A program made the translations under genes and the position numbers. Shown here piece by piece: positions 22,485-34,059 of a stretch of DNA of 64,000 nucleotides. Origin of the DNA: Saccopteryx bilineata (taxonomy: Eukaryota > Chordata > Mammalia > Chiroptera > Emballonuridae); the NCBI RefSeq assembly GCF_036850765.1, contig NC_089492.1, positions 288,646,590 through 288,710,589 on the forward strand. Reading direction: 5' to 3'. The notes under the pieces are model-generated. The model saw only the letters and a list, made by a program, of their open reading frames with translations, searched no databases and was not told where the DNA came from. Every line of letters starts with the position of its first letter. Positions within the stretch are counted from its first letter, which is position 1.

Positions 22485-23717
22485 CTCTCTCTGCCTTTGT
22501 TTTCTGAAACACCCACTGTTTAATGATGGCTGATCCCAAGTAAGCCGGACCTGACATAGATGCTGGTAGTTCTGTCCCCAGGGAATGCTGCGGTGCCTAT
22601 GACATTCCAGCACGGTGGCAGTCACAAAGTCATCGAGCAGCGGCTGCACCAGAGAGCGCACGTCTGCCCTGTCTGCTACATGGGGACACGGACACACACG
22701 TGCACATGTGTGACTAAGCACACCAGCCATGTGGGCTGTGATGGGCTCACGGCCATGGTCAAGGCACACTTTGGGGCTGGCACCCCCAACCCCATGTGTT
22801 TCCTCTGCATGTGGAGATCCTGCCTGTAGGCCACACCACACCGGGAGGTCGTGCACCTACGGCCTGGCCCACCCAGCCCATAGAGGGACCGATAATGGCT
22901 CTCACCGCCTCTTCCTCTTTCTCCTGTGCACCTTTCCACACGTGGTGCTTTTCAAGTACAAAGAAGCCCCGGCCTATTCAGGCAACATGTCCAAGGCTGA
23001 CCTCAAGCAAAGAGGAGGATGGCCACATAGCCCTGAGCCATGCCTCCAGGGGAAGAGGGTCAGCTCTGCGCAGGCTGCTGCCTGTGGCCCCTGGGGGCGC
23101 TCAGAGAGCTGGCCCTGGTCTGAGAGGGATGGAGGGAGTGCTCCCACAGTCCTGAGGAGCAGGAAAGGGGATTTCATCTGCCTGAGATTAAATTACAGCT
23201 GAGAGGCACTTCTGAACAAGACCAAAATAGAAGACTGGAACCATGCAGCTCTACTATAAATTCCCGGGACGTGCCACCTCTCTCGGATGGCTTTATCCTC
23301 GAGAAGCCCTAGGAGCAGCCCTGTGTGAATAAGATGCAGGGAGCCCCGTGCGAGAGGGGGTGGGCCTCTGGTTAACAGAACCCTTGTGAGCAGACCTCCC
23401 TGTCAGAGACAAATCATCATGCCACACCTGGGCAGGGCCCCTGGAGACTCCCGTGTGGGCAAAGCCGAAGAAAGCAGCGTGCTGCCCCCCCAGCCCCGGG
23501 GCCAGCGGGCCTCGCCAGCCGTCAATGGCAGAGGCTGGATGTCGAGGGCTGGGCTGACAATGTGGACTCGAGCCCGGCCATGTTCAGCTCATATCACTTC
23601 TCTAAATGGAAAATCAGGTCCCAAAGACCTTAGACGGGACTCTGAGGTGGCAAGGAACTTGAGGCTCCCTCTGCCCACGGCTCCCCACACATGTCCTGAA
23701 TGTGATCCTTCCCCTAG
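22485..23717. other. unique sequence, no gene seen
   Basis: Mixed composition with no exon or repeat identified. A modestly AT-richer block lies at 23165-23275. Confidence 0.5.
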
Positions 23718-23908
23718 CAGGGGTCGTCAAACTTTTTATAAAAACCGCCCACTTTTGCAGTGCTGGTAGACCTGGTCCCTACCACCCACTAGTGGGTGTT
23801 CCAGCTTTCATGATGGGCCAATCGCGGCGCTGTTTGGCTGCACGGTAGGGATCAGGTTGACCAGCACTGCAAAAGTGGGCGGTTTTTATAAAAAGTTTGA
23901 GGACCCCT
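23718..23908. mobile_element. hAT-type MITE, almost a complete inverted repeat (191 bp)
   Basis: Left arm 23719-23767 and right arm 23860-23908 are reverse complements at 48 of 49 positions. The pairing extends with 13 of 16 matches through 23768-23783 and 23844-23859. The ends read AGGGGTC...GACCCCT, a hAT-like terminus. The flanks tcccctag (23710-23717) and acgcctag (23909-23916) agree at 6 of 8 positions, fitting a hAT duplication. A further perfect 14-bp palindrome (23784-23797) sits in the loop. No coding capacity. Confidence 0.85.
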
Positions 23909-24574
23909 ACGCCTAGAGGGTCCAGAATGCAACTGCAGGAATCCTACGAACCCTGAAAATAAGGGCCGAGGAATGACGGAGCCAGATGGGAAAACCTGCC
24001 ATGTCACTGTCGGCGCCTAGCCCTCTGTCTCTCACCAGGACACAGGCCCGCCCGCCATCTGGGTAGAAACAGTGATTAGATCCTTAATTATTTACAAGCT
24101 TTCATCCCTCACTCGTCTGCAGGAACCGAAGAAGCCCTGGGATAAGTTTGATAAGAGGTTTTAAAAGATGGGGGGCTGTCTTTTTTTGGGGGGGTGACAG
24201 CATGCAGCTGGGGTTCCTTCTCTCTGGTCAAGGAGCAGGGGTGGGTGTGGCCCAAGTCACCTGCCATCCTCAGCCCTGACCCTGCTCCACGGGCCTACAA
24301 GCAGGGTAGAGTCAATGACCTATGTCCCAGGACAAAACCAGCTTGACAGTTAAGGCCACCAGGCTTGGGGACCCTCACTGTTTTCATTCTGGTTGATCCC
24401 CTGCTTGATGTCCAGGACCCAGGCCTCCTGACCCTTGACCTTGACACCCCCCCCCACCCAGCAGCCTCACTCAACCCCTCCCCTGAGCCTCCAACCCCAC
24501 AGAAACTGCTGAGCCCCCCCCCCAACAACTCAGCCTTCCTGGTGGATGCCTGCAGCTCAGGAGATTGAATTCAT
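23909..24574. other. unique sequence, nothing recognised
   Basis: Mixed composition. C-rich runs at about 24450-24525. No gene or repeat family seen. Confidence 0.5.
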
Positions 24575-24875
24575 TCATATTTCCAGGTGGTGTACATTCA
24601 GATGAAGTTCTCTGGGTCTCCTGCCCAGAAGAGGATAAATATTTCTGATCTATAGCAAATGTGTTTTCCTTTAGCGAACATCTTGGCAGGCAAGTACACT
24701 AATCTCCCAGGAAAATCTCGGGCCTGAATAGCGAGCAGATTTTTTTCCCTGAGCAAATAGAAATTCTGAGTTGCTTTTTTTTTTTTTAATGCTTTTTTTT
24801 TTTTTTTTTTTTTTTTAAACAGCAGATCTGGAGAAAAATCACAGTCCATTAAATCTGCATCTCTTGAAAGAAAAA
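24575..24875. other. AT-rich block with two poly(T) runs
   Basis: An AT-rich, non-repetitive stretch (24575-24770) with 'gaggataaatatttctg' is followed by T runs of 13 (24775-24787) and 24 (24793-24816). A second AT-rich piece follows (24817-24875). A poly(T) run can mark the tail of a minus-strand retrocopy, but I see no body to support one. Alternatively it is a candidate conserved element. Confidence 0.35.
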
Positions 24876-26034
24876 CCCAGAAGGCCACCTCTTCATCAAA
24901 GGCAAGATGCACAGAGGTTGGAAGTGTGTTTAAAACGCGTCAGGGGAGCGGCAGCCGTCCTACATCACCCAGGTCGGCCGCGGCGGTGGGGGCTTCCTCC
25001 CAGCAGACGCGGATGGGACGGGAGAGGCCAGGAGGTCCTGCATGGCCTGGGGAGTGGACCTGGGGAGCAGAGCCACGGGTCCCCACTGGCCCGCCTGTCA
25101 CTGCCGAGGCCTCTGTGGCACTCTGCCCCCTCGGGATGCCATGTGACCCAGAAGCTGTGCGAGGAGCACAGTCAGCAAGACAAGGGACGCCCTGAAGCTT
25201 TCTGCTTTCCAGCAATAAAGGAAAGGCCACAGAGGGACCCAAAACGCTGGGTCCACCGATGTGTGCCAGGCGCTGGGCCACACCGAGGAGCAGGCTGCGG
25301 CATATTTATTTCCCTGCAGCGGAAAGGGCTTTCTGACCCACCCTGCTGCCCCCCCCAGCTGCCCTGTACACACAGGCAGGGGGGCGGAGAGCAGGCCACT
25401 CCCTACCCCCGCACCCCCCACCCCGCACCCCCACTCCCTTTCGTATGCACATCTAAGCTGAGTGAGCCCTGGCCTGCTAAAGGTGAGACCACTGCTTCTG
25501 GTCTCCATGCACACATGTCACCCATAAGCCCTCCCCAGTCCAAACCGGGGCCCAGCAGAACCTTCTGGAAAATTTCCTTTTGCACCTGCTCCCTGGGAAG
25601 CTGGCTTCTCGGCCTCTTTTGCTGTAAAAGGGGAGTCAGTTTCCCCAGCCCTGCTCACGTAGGCTGACCAAAAATAGCCCCACCCTACCCCAAGAGGATG
25701 TGCCGAGCATCTGTCCACCTGGGCTGACCACTGTGTTCTCTGTGAGGAGGGCGCCCCTTGGCTGAGTGGGAGAGCCTTCCACCTAGATGGTGCCCTCTGC
25801 TTAGCCGCTGGGACTGGCTGGTTGACATGAGCTTCTGCCACCTGGGGGGGGGGGGGGAGTCCGACATTAACAAGCTATGACGAAGCCTCCCGGAGAAGAC
25901 ATTGGAGCATTGGGTCCGTGTTCTGGAGGCCCCGTCGAGCCTGCACTTCGTGTCATGGAGCAAGTGCACAAACATGAAGGGGGAGCCGCCCGTCACCATC
26001 ACCGCGCTGGCTCCCCGACAGGAAGTGGTATGAG
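24876..26034. other. GC-rich unique sequence; no gene seen
   Basis: CpG-rich near 24934-25025. A run of 14 G at 25844-25857. The 267-codon plus frame (24864-25667) is proline/arginine/glycine-rich, resembles no known family and is best read as chance. Confidence 0.5.
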
Positions 26035-26252
26035 TGACGTTGTTTTTAAACATTATTATCCTCTTGAAAGCAAAAGATAAAGGACGCCTTGGAGAAGCCA
26101 AATTGCTTTGGCTCCAAAATCATTTTAAATACCATTTCCTTTAACAAGCCTATCGCCCGGGCAACGGATCAACACTATTCATTTTAACCTGAGTCAGTAG
26201 GAAAAAAATAAAAAAAAGTCACTGAAGTGCTTGTAATTATTTAGCTCTCTCC
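26035..26252. other. AT-rich island, candidate conserved non-coding element
   Basis: About 215 bp of non-repetitive AT-rich sequence in GC-rich surroundings. It includes 'taaacattattatcctc', 'ccaaaatcattttaaat' and 'ttgtaattatttagctc', with several TAAT/ATTA cores. No transposon identity recognised. Confidence 0.35.
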
Positions 26253-27483
26253 CTTCCTCCCCACCCAGGTATGTTAACTAATGACCAAAACAATGCATGC
26301 CCGCATCCTACGTTAAACAACTGAACATTCAGAGTGCACACGGGATACATCGGAGGGAGACCACTTTCCCCGGTGTCTATGCTTGGGGGGTGCAGGATCT
26401 GGCCAGAGTGGGAGCTCCCCTCAGCCCCGAGGATGACAAGCATGAGGAGGTCTCCTCCTTGAAGTCTTCACAAGCAGGGAAGGTGGCAGTTGGAGCCAGC
26501 TCGCCCCTGCCCAGGTGGGTCGGCCATGGAACCACTCAAGCAAAGGCAGGTGGGGGGAGGGGGAAGTGGACAGCGTCACCTGGGGTGCCAGATGGAAACG
26601 CTAAATAAAAGTTCGGAGGACTTGAGATGTGTCGGTGAAATGTGCTACAGACTCCTTTAGGCTCAGGAAAGGACAAAGGAGTTTTCATTCGGTCACCTGC
26701 AAACAAAGAAGCCGGTACTTGGTCCTCACCACCAGAGGGGATGTCCCCTGAGGGCAGCAGCACCTGCCAGCTCAGACCCCGACAGGACACAGACTCGCTT
26801 TGGTGCCTCCGGCCCCATGGCCCCTGGCCAGGCACAGGGGGAGGTGGCTTTGAATGTCACTCCTGGTATTTACGGTGCCAGCTTCCTTGAGGGTTGTTGT
26901 GCTTCCTGGAGGATCAATACTGGAAACAGCCGCTGCCCGTTCTTAACTGTAATCTCTTACAGAAATGAGCTCTCACAATGGCCCATCGAGGGGAGCTTGG
27001 CATCAGGCGGACGAGGAGAACAGACAGGTTCCAGATCTGGGAGGGGGGGGGAGCCATTTCCACCTAACCCCAGTCTGACGGTAACCAGAGTGCCCGGGGT
27101 CACTCTTAGAGGAGAGAGCAGTCGCCCAGAGGAGGGCGTCACCTTCAGACGCACGGTGGGTGAGCAGTGAGGCCCAGCATCTGAGCCTGTGACATCTCCA
27201 CTGGGACCTGTGCCCTCCGTCACCACTGAAGGTCACCCCTGTGCCGGGCAGCCAGAAGCATCCCTCCCACTCGGGGATGGGTCACGAGGAGGTACACAGG
27301 GACATGTCCCCACCTCTTCTGGGTCCCTTGGTGTGGAAGCCATGCTGTCTAGCAGAGACCCTGGCCCTGTGGGGAGTAGAGGACTGGACAGGCAGAAAGG
27401 GGCTTCCCTTCTGCCACACCAGCCTAGCAGGGTGTGTCCCACTCCAGAGAGTCTTCATACACACAAGGCTCTCCAATCACCCC
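26253..27483. other. unique sequence, no gene seen
   Basis: GC-rich with no recognised exon or repeat family. Confidence 0.5.
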
Positions 27484-28172
27484 CTTATATGTTCCAGGAC
27501 CCCCCGGGGGATGCCTGAAACCATGGACAGTGCTGAACCCTACAGACACTATGTTTTTTCCCTACACGGACACACCTAGGTGATAAAATTCATGGCTTCT
27601 CTTGGGCATGTTTGAATCACAGCATCACTGCCCTGTGCTTTGGTGCTGAATTAAGTAAAATAAGGGTGACCTGAACACAAGCCCAGAGACGCTGCGGCGG
27701 TCGATCTGATAACCGAGACGGATACCAAGTGACTAATGAGCGGGAAGTGTGCACTGCGTGGAGACACCGGACAGAGGGTGAGTCACGTCCCTGGCGGCAC
27801 AGAGCTGGACAGTGAAAGATTTCGTCATTTGTAAATGAGGCCCAGTGAGAGACTAACGACAACAACCCCTAATAAAGTAGAATAACTGTAACCAGACACT
27901 GTGACTAGTTATGTGAATACAGTCTCTCTCTCTCTCTTTTCTCGAGGTATCTTACTGTAGTGTCCACACAGTCCCACAGGACAAAGGGATGACTCACGTC
28001 CCAGGTGGGACCAAGCCGGACGGCACAGGATTGTATTACGCTGTTCAGACCAGCATGCAGTTCAGCATTTATTTCTGGCGTCTTCGATTTAATACTGTTG
28101 GACCGCCATGGACCACGGGTAACTGAAACCACAGAGAGCAGAACTGTGGATACGGGGTGGGTGGTCCTGAGT
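27484..28172. mobile_element. Tigger/MER2-like DNA transposon remnant
   Basis: It reads through family hallmarks: 'gggggatgcctgaaaccatg', 'actatgttttttccctac', 'atctgataaccgagacgg', 'gttatgtgaatacagtct' with a CT run, then 'gggtaactgaaaccacagag' and 'gtggatacgg' near the right end. The terminal 'gtggatacggggtgggtgg' fits the inverted terminus of this group. No transposase frame remains. Edges are approximate. Confidence 0.75.
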
Positions 28173-28254
28173 CTGCAGAACAGATAAACTCAGGACAGTT
28201 CTTTGCTTCCCAAAGGACTCCTCCCACCCCCGTCCTTGTGAGTGAGCACTGCAG

Positions 28255-28375
28255 TCTGCCCAGCCCTGCATGCCAGGCTCCCTGAGGGTGGGGACACCAC
28301 CTGCCTGGGTCAGCCCTGTGTCCCCAGCACCCGGCAGGGCACCTGGCTCCCCGTAATCTGCATTGGTGCCCACAG
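28255..28375 (+). mobile_element. L2 LINE 3' end fragment
   Basis: Typical L2 tail order: 'ctccctgagggtggggacac', then 'gccctgtgtccccagcaccc', then 'ggcagggcacctgg'. Short and diverged. Confidence 0.65.
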
Positions 28376-29424
28376 CATGTGGTCAGGGCTCCAGGACCAA
28401 GCATTCCGGGGTCCCTTTAGTCACCTGGACACATTCCTTAGGAGGCTGCACCACACTGCGGGGTGAGTGTCGGGGAGGGGACAGCAGTACCATAGAGCCA
28501 CCAGGGACCCCCCCCTCCGGCACCTGAGCCGGAGGGACCATGCTCTCGCACCCCAAACTCGCTGGCTTTCAGGCTGTGAGTGGGCCACTCTCAGCATCCT
28601 GGCCTTGGCATGGACACTGGGGCTCCCTGGCGTGTGGACATTGGAACTCAGGCTCAATGGGAAGCAGTCTGGTTTCTGCAAAGGCACGGGAGGAGAGCGT
28701 GTGGGCTGGGGCGTGGAGGACAAAGCGAAGGCCGCTCAGGAAATGAAAGCCATCCGGACAAGGTCAGAGGCTGAGGCCAGGTCTGGCGGAGACAGAGGAC
28801 CCTGAGCAGCTTGAGGGGGTGCCAGGCCTTGGTGCCTCATGCCTGCTGTCTGCTAGAAACACCTAGACCTTTGGTCTGGTTTTGCAGAGCCAGGCCGAGC
28901 TGTCAGCCTCTCGGGGCCCCTCTCGCGTTAGGAAGGACGCTTGCATGTGGTGGTGGTTTGGGGAGCTAGCCTTCTCTCCAGATCCGGTTACTCAAGCCCA
29001 GCAAGAGCGTGTGGTGTGTGATCGGGTTTTGTTTGCACTAATGTCCACCTTCCTCATGGCAGCGGGCAGTGCACTGTCAGTTTGGACAAAGGAACCAGGT
29101 CGTGACGTGGACTCAGCAAAGAGCTAGCCAGGACGTCCATGCCGAGGACAGGCTGCTCTCATGGGAGCCGCTCGCCAGCACTGCCCCTTCAGAGCCTGTG
29201 AACCTCCACTCACATAGCCTTCTGAGCCAGTTCCTGGGGAAAATGTAGCCTGTTAATAAATAATGTATAAAAATCTCATAGAGAAAACCCTTGTTTCATG
29301 GACGTGCAGTCTTTGAAGCGGGACTTCCCTGGGTGCCCTCTGCCCCTTAGTGGGGAGGGGCCCGTGCGCCCGGTCCTGCAGGCTGGGTCCTCCTGCCGGG
29401 TGTGAGCACCTCTGATGCGGGGGT
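28376..29424. other. unique sequence, no gene seen
   Basis: GC-rich, with a short AT-rich spot at about 29245-29290 ('gttaataaataatgtataa'). No exon or repeat identified. Confidence 0.5.
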
Positions 29425-29945
29425 GTCTCTGTGTGTGTGTGTCCCTGGTATTTGTGTGTCTGTGTATCTGTGTCTGTATCTACATGTATCTGTGTGTATG
29501 TCTGTATGTCCCTATGTGTGTGTATCTGTGTGTGTCTGTCTCTGTGTGTTTGTATCTCTGGTATTTGTTTGTCTGTGTATCTGTGTCTGTATGTCTGTGT
29601 GTATCTATGTGTACCTGTGTGTATCTGTATGTGTCTGTGTGTATCTGTGTGTACCTGTGTATATGTCTATGTGCATCTGTGTGTCTGTCTTTATCTGTGT
29701 ATATCTGTGTCTGTGTGTATCTGTGTGTACCTGTGTGTATCTGTGTGTATCTGTATGTGTCTATGTATATCCCTATGTGTGTGTCTGTGTTTGTTTATAT
29801 GTATCTATGTGTGTGTCTAGGTGTGTCTATATGTCTCTGTGTGTAGCCCTCTGTGTGTATCTATATGTATCTGTGTGTGTCTGTATGTCTCTGTGTGTAC
29901 CTGTGTGTCTGTGTATACCTGTGTATCTGTGTGTGTCTCTCTGTG
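29425..29945 (+). repeat. TG-rich minisatellite, TGTGTGTATC/TGTGTCTG units
   Basis: About 520 bp of imperfect 8- to 12-bp units such as 'tgtgtgtatc', 'tgtgtacc' and 'tgtctgtgtatc'. All three plus frames stay open for 130-215 codons and translate to Cys/Val/Leu/Ser-rich strings that mimic membrane segments. These are repeat artefacts. Confidence 0.95.
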
Positions 29946-32900
29946 ATGAGATGGGCAGAAAGGCTGGGTGGATGAGCTGCAGTTCCCTGGTCCCACCCTT
30001 TCCCTGTCCCTTGTCCCCCACAGGCCTGAGGAAGGAAACTGAGAGATAGTGTGGGCTCCTTGGAGGGCTGGGGGCAGAGACGGGGCTGGGCCCTGCTGGC
30101 TGCTCCAGGCCCCCATCCATCCTACCAGGAGCACACCCGGCATGGGGCCCAGCCTCCAGGTGCCTGCTGACCCCTGTCCAGGTGCCAACTGCAAGAGTGT
30201 CTAGAGAGGCACACGGTAGACGCTGGATGAGAAGGGAGCGCTCGGTGTCTACAGGTTGTCGTGGTATATCTCCCTGGAGGAAGTGTGGGGAGGAGACAGG
30301 TGACCACAGTGCTGGAAAGTGGCTCAGAGGCCAACCAGCCGGGTCTGGGGCAGGACTGGGATGTGAGGGCAGCCCAGAGGGGCTGAGAGGGGACCGCAGC
30401 ACAGAGCCCAGGTGGGTGGGAACTGGGGGTGGCTAACGAGGCCAGGACAGGCCCGGGCCTGCATCCCCTCCTCCGGGGGCTAGTGAGGATGCTCTGAAGA
30501 GTGCAGCCTTTGGGACACTCGCTACAGGGCTTTGTTCCCATTTCTCAGGCGAGGATCCTGCCTGGGCCTGTCAGTATAGAGAAGGCACTGTGTCTCGGCC
30601 TTCCGTCCAGGCCACTCTAGGGCTGACATCTGAGCGTGGTTTCATCTCGAGAATCCTCTTGGGTCATTAGGAACACTCGTGAGCACAGACTGGCCTTCAG
30701 CGATGTCCTGGACAGGGCTGGGACTAGGAGGGGCAGTGGGCGGGGCACTCGCCTCGGCTGGAAATGTAAGGGGGTGCCCACATGCTCAGCCATCAAGACA
30801 GATGCTATTTTAATGCAGCCTTTAAAAAAAATCAGAATTAATGCAAGAAACCTACTACGAACCAACTATCAACATCTTAAATAAAGACAGGCTCATCATT
30901 ACTGACTCCTTCGTGGGGCCGTGGAGACCTAGGGGGAGGAACTGGCCTCACTCAGAGTGGAACTCTGACCAGCAGACTGGACCCCAAGGGCCGCACTGCC
31001 ATGACACTGGTGAAATGTCCACTGGAGTCATCCCAGGCAGGGAAGAGAGGGGACAGGAAGGAAAGGGTGGCCGGAGTGGAGCTGGCCTTCCACTTGGAGG
31101 TCTGGGGAAGCTGAGACCATCAGCAGCTGCCGGACAGTTAAGTGACACACCCAAAGGGGACACAGACCGTTCTAGAGGTCAAGTTCCAGATGACCAAAGC
31201 AAGTCTTGTTCAGTCCTAAAAATCCCCATGGTAGCAGCTTACTTGTCCCAGTGGAGACTCACAAGGGAGTCCCTGCTTGAGTCTCGGACTTGGACAAGGA
31301 CTGGAGTGGCCCAAAGAGGTCTTGGGACGTGGGCTGTGAACTTCAGCCTCTGTGCCTGTGCTCTGCTGAGACCAGAAAGCAGTGGTGTCCTGGAGCCGGC
31401 CCGTGCTGGCTCATGAGAGCTGCTAGTTAAGCTTTCAAGAATGTCGCAAGCCGACAGACATAGAATTGGAATTTTGGAGTTGACTACGGTGGGAGTATTT
31501 ACACCATGAAAATTGGCAAGGCATTTGTTTTTGTTTTTTTTTTCATGGAGAGCTGGAAGTTAAACATTTACCCACACACCTGGGCCTTACAGGACAAAAT
31601 CATAGCACCGACAAAGCTCCGCCGTCTCTCAGTCAGCCACGCCCACTGGGGGGGCAGTGGTGAGTCTTCTCCCCATAGGCCCTTATCACACTCAGTCAGT
31701 TATGCTCCGGCATCATTTCTGGAGCTGAAAACACAATCTGTTTCTGGCAGCAGAACGGTCTTTGATCTAATTAAGGTTGACTTGGCTAATGTTGTGAGCC
31801 GGCACTCTCAGATCCAACACCGGCAGTGGGCGGCTGAGCTGCGTGCCATGGGGTGGCCCGGGACGCTGGCTCAGAATGCTAAATGCTGAAGGCTGCCCAC
31901 AGCCTCCACGGAAAGGCACGTTCCTGTTCTTCCTGTAATTCAGGGCACCGCGAGATAGGTCACCCCACCTCCCTGGGGGACAGCTTTCCCACACACACCG
32001 GGAGGGGTCACTGTGGAAGCTGGGTTCTGAGGTCCTGCAGGCTCTGCCTCCAGTAGAGCTGAAACCTCCCAAATCCAGCGGGACCTGCCCTGGGGGGGGG
32101 GCACTAAGCCTGACTCAGTGGGAGGGGCTCCTCTGGGCGCATCCACCCATACATCCACAGCTCCACAGGAGCCCAGCACCGCAGAAGGCCGCCCGTGATG
32201 CTGACCAGGGATGGCAGAGCGAGTGTGCTGGGCCCCAAACCTCCAGGGGGCGGGGCCCTCCTCTGTTGCAGCTGTCGGCCCAGCGCTGCCCTAACTGCTT
32301 AACTTGTCAGGATTAGGCCTCCTGTTCCCGGGCTGGCTCACACGTGTCTCAGCGCCCCAGCTGCCACCACAGGCAGCTGCTCCCAGGAAGCAGAGAGCCC
32401 GGCATGTCAAGGAGCATCGCGGCGGCTGTCAGCACCGTGACACCTGTCAGGAGGGCTGGCGGAGATGGGCTTGCTCCCCCCTCTCACCGGGGGTAGTGGA
32501 GCTGACTGCTCTGATACACCCCGGAGAGAGGGGGTGTGACGGAGCCTCGGGTGACACCGGGCAGGCTGCAGCTGCCTGATGCTCAAACGCCGGGGCCGCT
32601 GGTGGTGTCGGTCCAGTCCGAGAGGTCAGGGAAGGCAGGGAGGGCACTGGTCAGGGGAGGGTGGGGCTGAGCCTCAGGGTCCGGTGGGATGGGATCGTGG
32701 GGCAGGATTTCTGGAGATTCGCTTCCTGGAAGCAACAGAGGGAGCTGGTCTGGGTCTGGGCAGCTTGGAGACGGCGCTGGAACAGGCTGGGCCTGCCCCG
32801 CGGGGAGCATGGCCCCAGGCTCAGCCAAGGTCTGTGGCAGTGAACGCCGGAATCGGGAGCTTGGCTGCGGCAGAGGCGCTGGTCAGGGAGGGAGAGCCCA

Positions 32901-32989
32901 GGACCCAGGCTCTGTGGGGATGCACTGGGAGTGGACGGCCTTGTCTGGCTTAGCCTAAGTTTGTCACAGTGTAACAGTCGTGGTAACGA
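29946..32989. other. unique sequence, no gene seen
   Basis: Three kilobases, mostly GC-rich. AT-richer pieces lie at 30800-30905 and 31430-31600. No exon, RNA gene or named repeat supported. Confidence 0.45.
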
Positions 32990-33180
32990 TGGCCACAATT
33001 GGCTGAGTGCTGGCCTGTGTCAGACCTGATGCTTTAGAATTCATCTGAATTCTTATGACAGCACTGCACTATCTTATGGCTGAAGCCCCAGGTTCGGGGG
33101 CCATTAGCCCTAAGAAACAGCCCCATGTGGCCACAGACACAGGATTAGAATCCAGGTCAGCCACACCCTGGCCTTTGCAG
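32990..33180 (-). mobile_element. MIR SINE
   Basis: Reverse-strand MIR order: 'ggctgagtgctggcctgtgt', an 'attcttatgacagcactgca' stretch, 'agaaacagccccatgtggcc', then 'aggattagaatccaggtcag'. Confidence 0.7.
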
Positions 33181-34059
33181 TTGTTTCAAAGGCAAACAGC
33201 TGGCAGAGAGGCCTTTTCTAGGCCTCCGTGGGGCAGAGGCTTGGTCTCCTGGGATGGTGGGTAGGCTGAGTGGGCCTGGGGACCCCTCCCTGAGGCCAAG
33301 GACCCTCCTGGCTCGTGTGGTGGCTCCTAGGAGCTGCCAAGGGGCTCCATGTCCTGTCCACTCAGGCTGCCAGGTGGGCCCCACGAAGGCCAGCAGGGGC
33401 TCGTGGCCATAGTCCCCCCAGGATAACTCAAAGTGGGGCCCGGGCACATTCACAGTGCTGGTCACCCCGTGTGACAGAGGGACGTGGGCTCCTGCAGCAC
33501 CTGTGCGCGGCCACCTGCCTTCCAGGTTAACCCATCCTGGGGAGCTGGGCTGGGGACTCCCCGAGGGAGCCTCCTGAGCGCCTCCCTCCAGCGCGGAGGA
33601 ACGGAGCACAACGGAAGGAGGAGCCCCAGGGGAGCTCGCTCCGCTGGAACTGACAGCGTTGTTCTGGGAACTTCGGCTCTAAATTGAGAAATCTGCCAGC
33701 CATTCGGGGTCAACAAACCTATCTGCTCTGGATTTCCCCCTCAATCTCCTAAGCTAACCTCGCTAAGAATTCTCAGGCCGCGTGTCCCCAGGGTAACCCT
33801 CCCTGGCACCCTGGAGACGCTGACGCCTTCTCCCCAAAGTACTGCCAGTGTCAGCTGCATCTCTAAAGGGCGAGCCGTGAATCTCCTCTCCTGGAGGGAG
33901 GGCAGGGGAGGGAGGGGGACACGCTCCCGGGAGGGCCTGTCCATGCTCTGGCGCTCAGAGCTGCGGGCCTCACCGGGGGCTGGGCATGGCGGGGGTGAGT
34001 CTGGGAGCATCACTAGGAATCGGCCCCGGCCCGGCCCTGTGGATGGGGACAAACACCCC
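33181..34059. other. unique sequence, no gene seen
   Basis: GC-rich with an AT-richer stretch at 33675-33780. No exon or repeat recognised. Confidence 0.5.

Noticed and set aside
24775..24816. Processed pseudogene marked by poly(T)
   Set aside because: No mRNA-like body, no flanking duplication and no recognisable coding remnant beside it.
24864..25667. 267-codon plus-strand open frame
   Set aside because: Low-information Pro/Arg/Gly composition, no domain, no splice-flanked structure, and competing frames on the other strand.
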